This document shows positions 60,758 through 64,000 of a stretch of 64,000 bases of DNA, piece after piece. The stretch is from Paenibacillus sp. FSL K6-0276 (GTDB lineage: Bacteria > Bacillota > Bacilli > Paenibacillales > Paenibacillaceae), in NCBI RefSeq assembly GCF_037977235.1, contig NZ_CP150276.1:2790001-2854000 (forward strand). Reading direction: 5' to 3'. Position 1 is the first letter of the stretch. Each line of letters begins with the position of its first letter. The notes under the pieces were generated by a model. That model was given only the letters and a program-made list of their open reading frames with translations, searched no databases and had not been told where the DNA came from. Position numbers and translations under genes: made by a program.

Positions 60758-61319
60758 ATGCAAACCATTAATGACAACTTGAAGAGAAAAATAACCCTAT
60801 TACTAACAGCTCAAACCATATCTTTATTTGGACCGTTATAGTCGTAAAAAAATGATAATGCTAGCGGATGGCATGATTGCGATCGCTACACTTATCCTCG
60901 CCGTGATGTTTTTGATGGGTTATAAAAATATTTGGTTGCTATATGTAATTTTGCTGATTCGAGCAGCAGGTACGGGCATACAGGTTCCTGCTGTGAACGC
61001 ACTTATTCCTCAAATTGTTCCAAAAGATTAGCTTATGAAGGTAAACGGAGTAAACAGTAGTATTTTATCCTTGATGATGTTTCTGGCTCCAGCAGCAGGT
61101 GGCGTGATTCTATCGATTAGTACCATAGAAACTACCTTTTTTATTGATGTGATCACTGCAATCATAGGGATCGGTATGATGTGTATAATCGTTGTTCCAG
61201 CTCACGCTAAGGTGGGGGACGTTAAGAAATCGAATGTACATGATATAAAGGAAGGATTTAAGTACCTAAAGGATCATGCCTTTATTAAATTGGTGGCGGA
61301 GGGACCGGTGGATATGCCG
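60758..61319 (+). pseudogene. MFS efflux transporter, deleted and interrupted
   Basis: ATG 60758 begins QTINDNLKRKITLLLTAQ, the normal N-terminus, which stops at 60840. The sequence then jumps to the middle of the protein (RYSRKKMIMLADGMIAIATLIL from about 60833), is cut by a TAG at 61029 (IVPKD-stop-LMKVNG) and continues to about 61290 (FLAPAAGGVILSISTIETTFFIDVITA) before ending. Relatives are Mef-like macrolide efflux pumps of 400-plus residues, often found beside ABC-F genes. About half is missing. Confidence 0.75.
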
Positions 61320-61605
61320 TAAGCGGATTACAAAAATAATGAGTGCTTTTAGTAAAGTGAATTCCTTTTTGCTTATAGCAGAGCCGGATTCAGTAGAAGA
61401 AAAAAACTTGTTTCGGCAACCATCTATTTTAAAGAAGGATTCACAAGGACAGTATCAAATAGTAAATAGAAACGAAGGAACCTTTACACTGGATGAGGTG
61501 AATTCTGCAACTACTAATAAACTAGGTACTTTTATAACACGAGATAATAATGTTAGGGATAATTTACTTAATGAAATTGCCAACACATACTCAAATGAGT
61601 TATAA
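61320..61605 (+). pseudogene. C-terminal fragment of an unrelated unknown protein
   Basis: From about 61330 the frame ending at 61605 reads KIMSAFSKVNSFLLIAEP and TNKLGTFITRDNNVRDNLLN. No start or ribosome binding site; it is joined directly to the MFS remnant, so a deletion fused the two. Family not recognised. Confidence 0.5.
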
Positions 61606-61610
61606 ATTTA

Positions 61611-61640
61611 TGGAGACTGAATGATCAGTCTCCATCTTTC
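61611..61640 (+). terminator. possible terminator
   Basis: Perfect stem TGGAGACTGA / TCAGTCTCCA with a 4-base loop; tail TCTTTCTTC is only partly T. Confidence 0.55.
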
Positions 61641-61658
61641 TTCAGTAAGGAGGTAGTT

Positions 61659-62051
61659 ATGAAAAAAAATAGCATCATTTCAATTTCACTGATAATTTTA
61701 TTGATTTTAATAATTGTATTAGTCAAACCGACGCAAGAGATCGTTAGCGTTAGCCTTGTGTCCGAAACAACGGAAATCACTTACACTGACAGTGAAAGCA
61801 TTCGAATCTTTGAAGATGCTATAAGAACTACAAAAAAAGTACCCGGGGCTATTGATGTGGGTGGTCCACCAACTTATCAAATGACTGTTACTTATGCTAA
61901 TTCTGAAATTGTCGGATTCAGCCTTTATATGGATTTTAAAACTAAAAATGGCTACCTGATTAAAGATTGCAATAGCGAAAAGATGCTGGATTTAAGAAAT
62001 GAGAATTCGGTAGAGCTAGCTGATCTTTTAAGTAAAGAAAAGAGAGAATAA
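61659..62051 (+). CDS. hypothetical membrane-anchored protein
   Basis: A 130-residue protein with one N-terminal helix (about 6-23) and an extracellular domain of about 100 residues (TQEIVSVSLVSETTEITYTD, QMTVTYANSEIVGFSLYM). Resembles small Bacillales proteins that measure a bound partner's extracellular face, but I do not recognise the family. AGGAGGTAGTT before ATG 61659. Confidence 0.6.
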   Translation: MKKNSIISISLIILLILIIVLVKPTQEIVSVSLVSETTEITYTDSESIRIFEDAIRTTKKVPGAIDVGGPPTYQMTVTYANSEIVGFSLYMDFKTKNGYLIKDCNSEKMLDLRNENSVELADLLSKEKRE

Positions 62052-62177
62052 TATTTGAAATATTCTTAAAAAGGTTATAGTGTTAGAAACTCAATCTAAA
62101 AAATCATTTTTCTGTATTTAATCGCAGTTTATTGACCAGTTCATAAATATTAGGGCTTATTTTGCCATGGAGACAAT

Positions 62178-62202
62178 AGACACCTGTTTGGTGTCTTTTT
62201 GC
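62178..62202 (+). terminator. rho-independent terminator
   Basis: Stem AGACACC / GGTGTCT with a 5-base loop and TTTTT. Sequence from 62052 to here holds no gene. Confidence 0.8.
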
Positions 62203-62397
62203 GTTCCATGGTTTTTTATGCCTATAGAAGGAGATAGAGTGGATACGGTTGATATTAGTCGAGCAGCTGAGCAGCAGAGCATTATGTACTTTCTGAGTTG
62301 CCTTCAGAGATGTTCCCGTTACATGATTATGATGAAGTTCATGCAATGTATCGGATGGGGTAGATAGTGTCGCGACGGCGCTTGTAGCCTTCACGGT

Positions 62398-62907
62398 TAT
62401 CATTTTCCCAAGGGAAAAATCAAGCTTGTTCATATGCGTGTCGATGGAGATTCTGGAGATACGACTAAAAAACAATTGTTTGATTGGCCGCAGACTGATG
62501 TATATCTTCAGTACTTAAGCGAAAAACTTGATCTTCCCTTAGTTGTTATATGGGGTGAATTAAATTTAGAAGAGAGAATTCGGGACCGTAAAATGTTTCC
62601 AGACTCTAGCTGCTGTTTCTGCACTTCGTATATGAAAAGAGACGTTTATGCGAAGTGGGTTCGTCAATTCGATAATTGCAAGATCCTATTATTGACCGGT
62701 GAACGATCTGAAGAATCTAAGGAACGATCTAAGAAACCTGTTTTCATGCTTCATTCGGCACATGCGACGAACAAAAAGAATCGCACCGGTCCGCTAGCTG
62801 ATAGAGTCCAAGTGGAGACTATTCTTTTATTCGTTGGTACTGCGGTGATTATGTGCGCCTTGTATGCAGTGATTAAACTTATTGCCTTAGTAAAGGACTA
62901 CGATTAA
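62398..62907 (+). pseudogene. PAPS-reductase-like fragment fused to a membrane-helix tail
   Basis: From about 62398 to 62760 the frame matches the C-terminal half of phage-type PAPS reductase/DNA sulphur-modification enzymes: VHMRVDGDSGDT, DVYLQYLSEKLDLPLVVI and PDSSCCFCTSYMKRDVYAKW, then LLLTGERSEESKERSK. The N-terminal SGGKDS nucleotide loop is missing. After about 62760 the frame changes to a helix (ETILLFVGTAVIMCALYAVI) of another protein, such as a holin or small regulatory membrane protein. So this is a chimera of two remnants, although an expressed fusion cannot be excluded. Confidence 0.55.
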
Positions 62908-62981
62908 CATGAAGTTATTCCAAATAAAGACAATCAAAGCCAAACGGTTCTTAGTTCGATAAATTGTGGAGGGGGTAAGGT

Positions 62982-64000
62982 ATGTATATCAATACATCTT
63001 CTTTAACACAGTTTCATCAAGGGTTAGAGCCCACTGATTCATCACTTGAGCTATTCCTTAATCAGTATTTAGATGGTTATGATAAGTTGGAGCCTCACAT
63101 CCATGCTTTTGTATCGGAAGAGAATAGAGCAGATAGAATCATGAGTGAAGTAGCGCTGCTAAGACAAACCTATAATGGCGTCCCAAAACCATCATTATAT
63201 GGAGTTCCAGTAGGAGTAAAGGACCTGATTCATATAGACGGCTTGCCCACTCGTGCGGGTTCAAATCTTCCTCCACAGGAATTAACACGTTCAGAAGGTA
63301 GTTTTATTAAAAAGCTGCGGCAAAAAGGAGTATGGTTCACAGGCAAAACGGTGACCGAAGAATTCGCTTATGCCGGGCATCTCCCAACTCGTAATCCTCA
63401 TCATTTGGATCATACATCAGGAGGCTCTAGTGCAGGGTCTGCGGCGGCAGTAGCCACTGGTATGTGTCCATTTGCGATAGGCACACAGAGTTTGCGTTCA
63501 GTTATGGCACCTGCTTCCTTTTGTGGTGTTGTTGGATTTAAGCCAAGCTATGGTCGTATCCCTTTGGATGGTGTTCAGTTGATGTCGCCTTCTTTTGATA
63601 CGATGGGATTTTTCACACAGAATATGGTTAGCATGGAGCGGGTCTCTTCAGAACTCATCTCGGAATGGACGCCTTTCGAATCCAACCGTAAACCTGTGCT
63701 TGGTATTCCAGAATGGGTATTCATGACTTTATTAGAAGAGGATGCTAAACATACTTTTTGGAGCCAGATTAAGAAGTTGGAACAAGCGGGCTTCGTCATA
63801 AAAATGGTTGAGATGCCATGGGAAGATAGTTTCATCTATGGGGATGGAATGTTGAGGTTAGTACAAGGGGAAATGGCTCAAGGGCATGCCGTACGATTTG
63901 AAAAATACAAAGATTGCTATGGTACTGTGATGCGTGATGGTATTGAATCAGGTCAAACCATCAAAGAGGAAGAACTGGAGCGATATCGTAAAGGACAAAT
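62982..64000 (+). CDS. amidase signature family protein, 3' truncated by window
   Basis: The first 339 codons of an amidase: VPVGVKDLIHIDGLPTRAGS with catalytic Lys80, and the Ser-Gly loop HTSGGSSAGSAAAVATG (cis-Ser about 150). The nucleophile loop reads GTQSLRSVMAPASFCGVVGF, so Ser173 is kept but the usual GTDTGGSIR context is altered to QSLRS, as in some less-studied members. It hydrolyses an amide bond; substrate not deducible. ATG 62982 with GGAGGGGG upstream. It continues past the window. Confidence 0.85.
   Translation, partial: MYINTSSLTQFHQGLEPTDSSLELFLNQYLDGYDKLEPHIHAFVSEENRADRIMSEVALLRQTYNGVPKPSLYGVPVGVKDLIHIDGLPTRAGSNLPPQELTRSEGSFIKKLRQKGVWFTGKTVTEEFAYAGHLPTRNPHHLDHTSGGSSAGSAAAVATGMCPFAIGTQSLRSVMAPASFCGVVGFKPSYGRIPLDGVQLMSPSFDTMGFFTQNMVSMERVSSELISEWTPFESNRKPVLGIPEWVFMTLLEEDAKHTFWSQIKKLEQAGFVIKMVEMPWEDSFIYGDGMLRLVQGEMAQGHAVRFEKYKDCYGTVMRDGIESGQTIKEEELERYRKGQ

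Noticed and set aside
62104..62475. A 123-codon minus-strand ORF
   Set aside because: It crosses a terminator hairpin, has no ribosome binding site and overlaps the PAPS-reductase-like fragment on the other strand.

Overview
The window looks like a chromosomal segment of a low-GC Firmicute, most likely a Paenibacillus or close relative. The evidence is strong AGGAGG-type ribosome binding sites, frequent TTG/GTG starts, Bacillales families (DUF2975 with a YozG-like regulator, DUF2691, DUF3977, DUF817, PadR/MFS and MerR/ABC modules) and hairpin plus T-run terminators after most operons. There are no rRNA or tRNA genes, no CRISPR array and no intact prophage.

Layout. 1-2.7 kb: end of an ABC export operon (ATPase, MacB-like permease, HlyD-like adaptor). 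2.7-8.9 kb: NagZ-like lipoprotein, ferritin, PQQ-type beta-propeller protein, CDF metal transporter, membrane metallophosphoesterase. 9.0-10.1 kb: a decayed marR plus NAD(P)-binding reductase pair. 10.1-14.7 kb: ferritin-like protein, then a two-component system with its own ABC transporter. 14.7-16.3 kb: an IS1182-family element inside a bidirectional terminator. 16.3-22.5 kb: LysR, then an AraC regulator divergent from a four-gene sugar or polyol operon (three Gfo/Idh/MocA oxidoreductases and one epimerase). 22.6-28.6 kb: mqo, DUF2691, a CatB-like acetyltransferase with a leader-peptide attenuator, GNAT, P-loop kinase and pgsA. 28.7-30.6 kb: a second IS1182-family element, again inside a terminator hairpin. 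30.7-33.8 kb: two copies of a DUF2975 plus Cro/CI regulator module, DUF817 and unknown genes. 33.9-38.5 kb: Rrf2 regulator, methyltransferases, GNAT, a frameshifted MerR and an aldo/keto reductase. 38.6-46.9 kb: msrA, a cell-wall-repeat lipoprotein with a two-component system, PadR with a drug MFS, HAD phosphatase, GNAT. 47-48.8 kb: a graveyard of gene fragments and acylphosphatase. 49-56.4 kb: a two-TPM-domain protein, a NAGPA-type glycosidase, LysR plus a MetE-like gene, a YebC-family regulator, and a fluoride riboswitch in front of a CLC-type channel. 56.5-64 kb: an ABC exporter with a double-HTH MerR, an ABC-F ATPase behind a likely attenuator, several broken genes and the start of an amidase that runs off the window.

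Common threads are resistance and stress genes under cis-acting RNA control (fluoride riboswitch, leader-peptide attenuator, terminator attenuator) and small one-component regulators placed beside efflux genes with visible operators. Decay is heavy: at least six broken genes, and two different IS1182-type elements that both landed in rho-independent terminators. The most rewarding items are the CatB-like leader-peptide attenuator, the terminator-targeting IS pair (one with an A_AAA_AAG shift site at the exact frame break), the structured repeat inside the second IS, and the long structured leader of the ABC-F gene.
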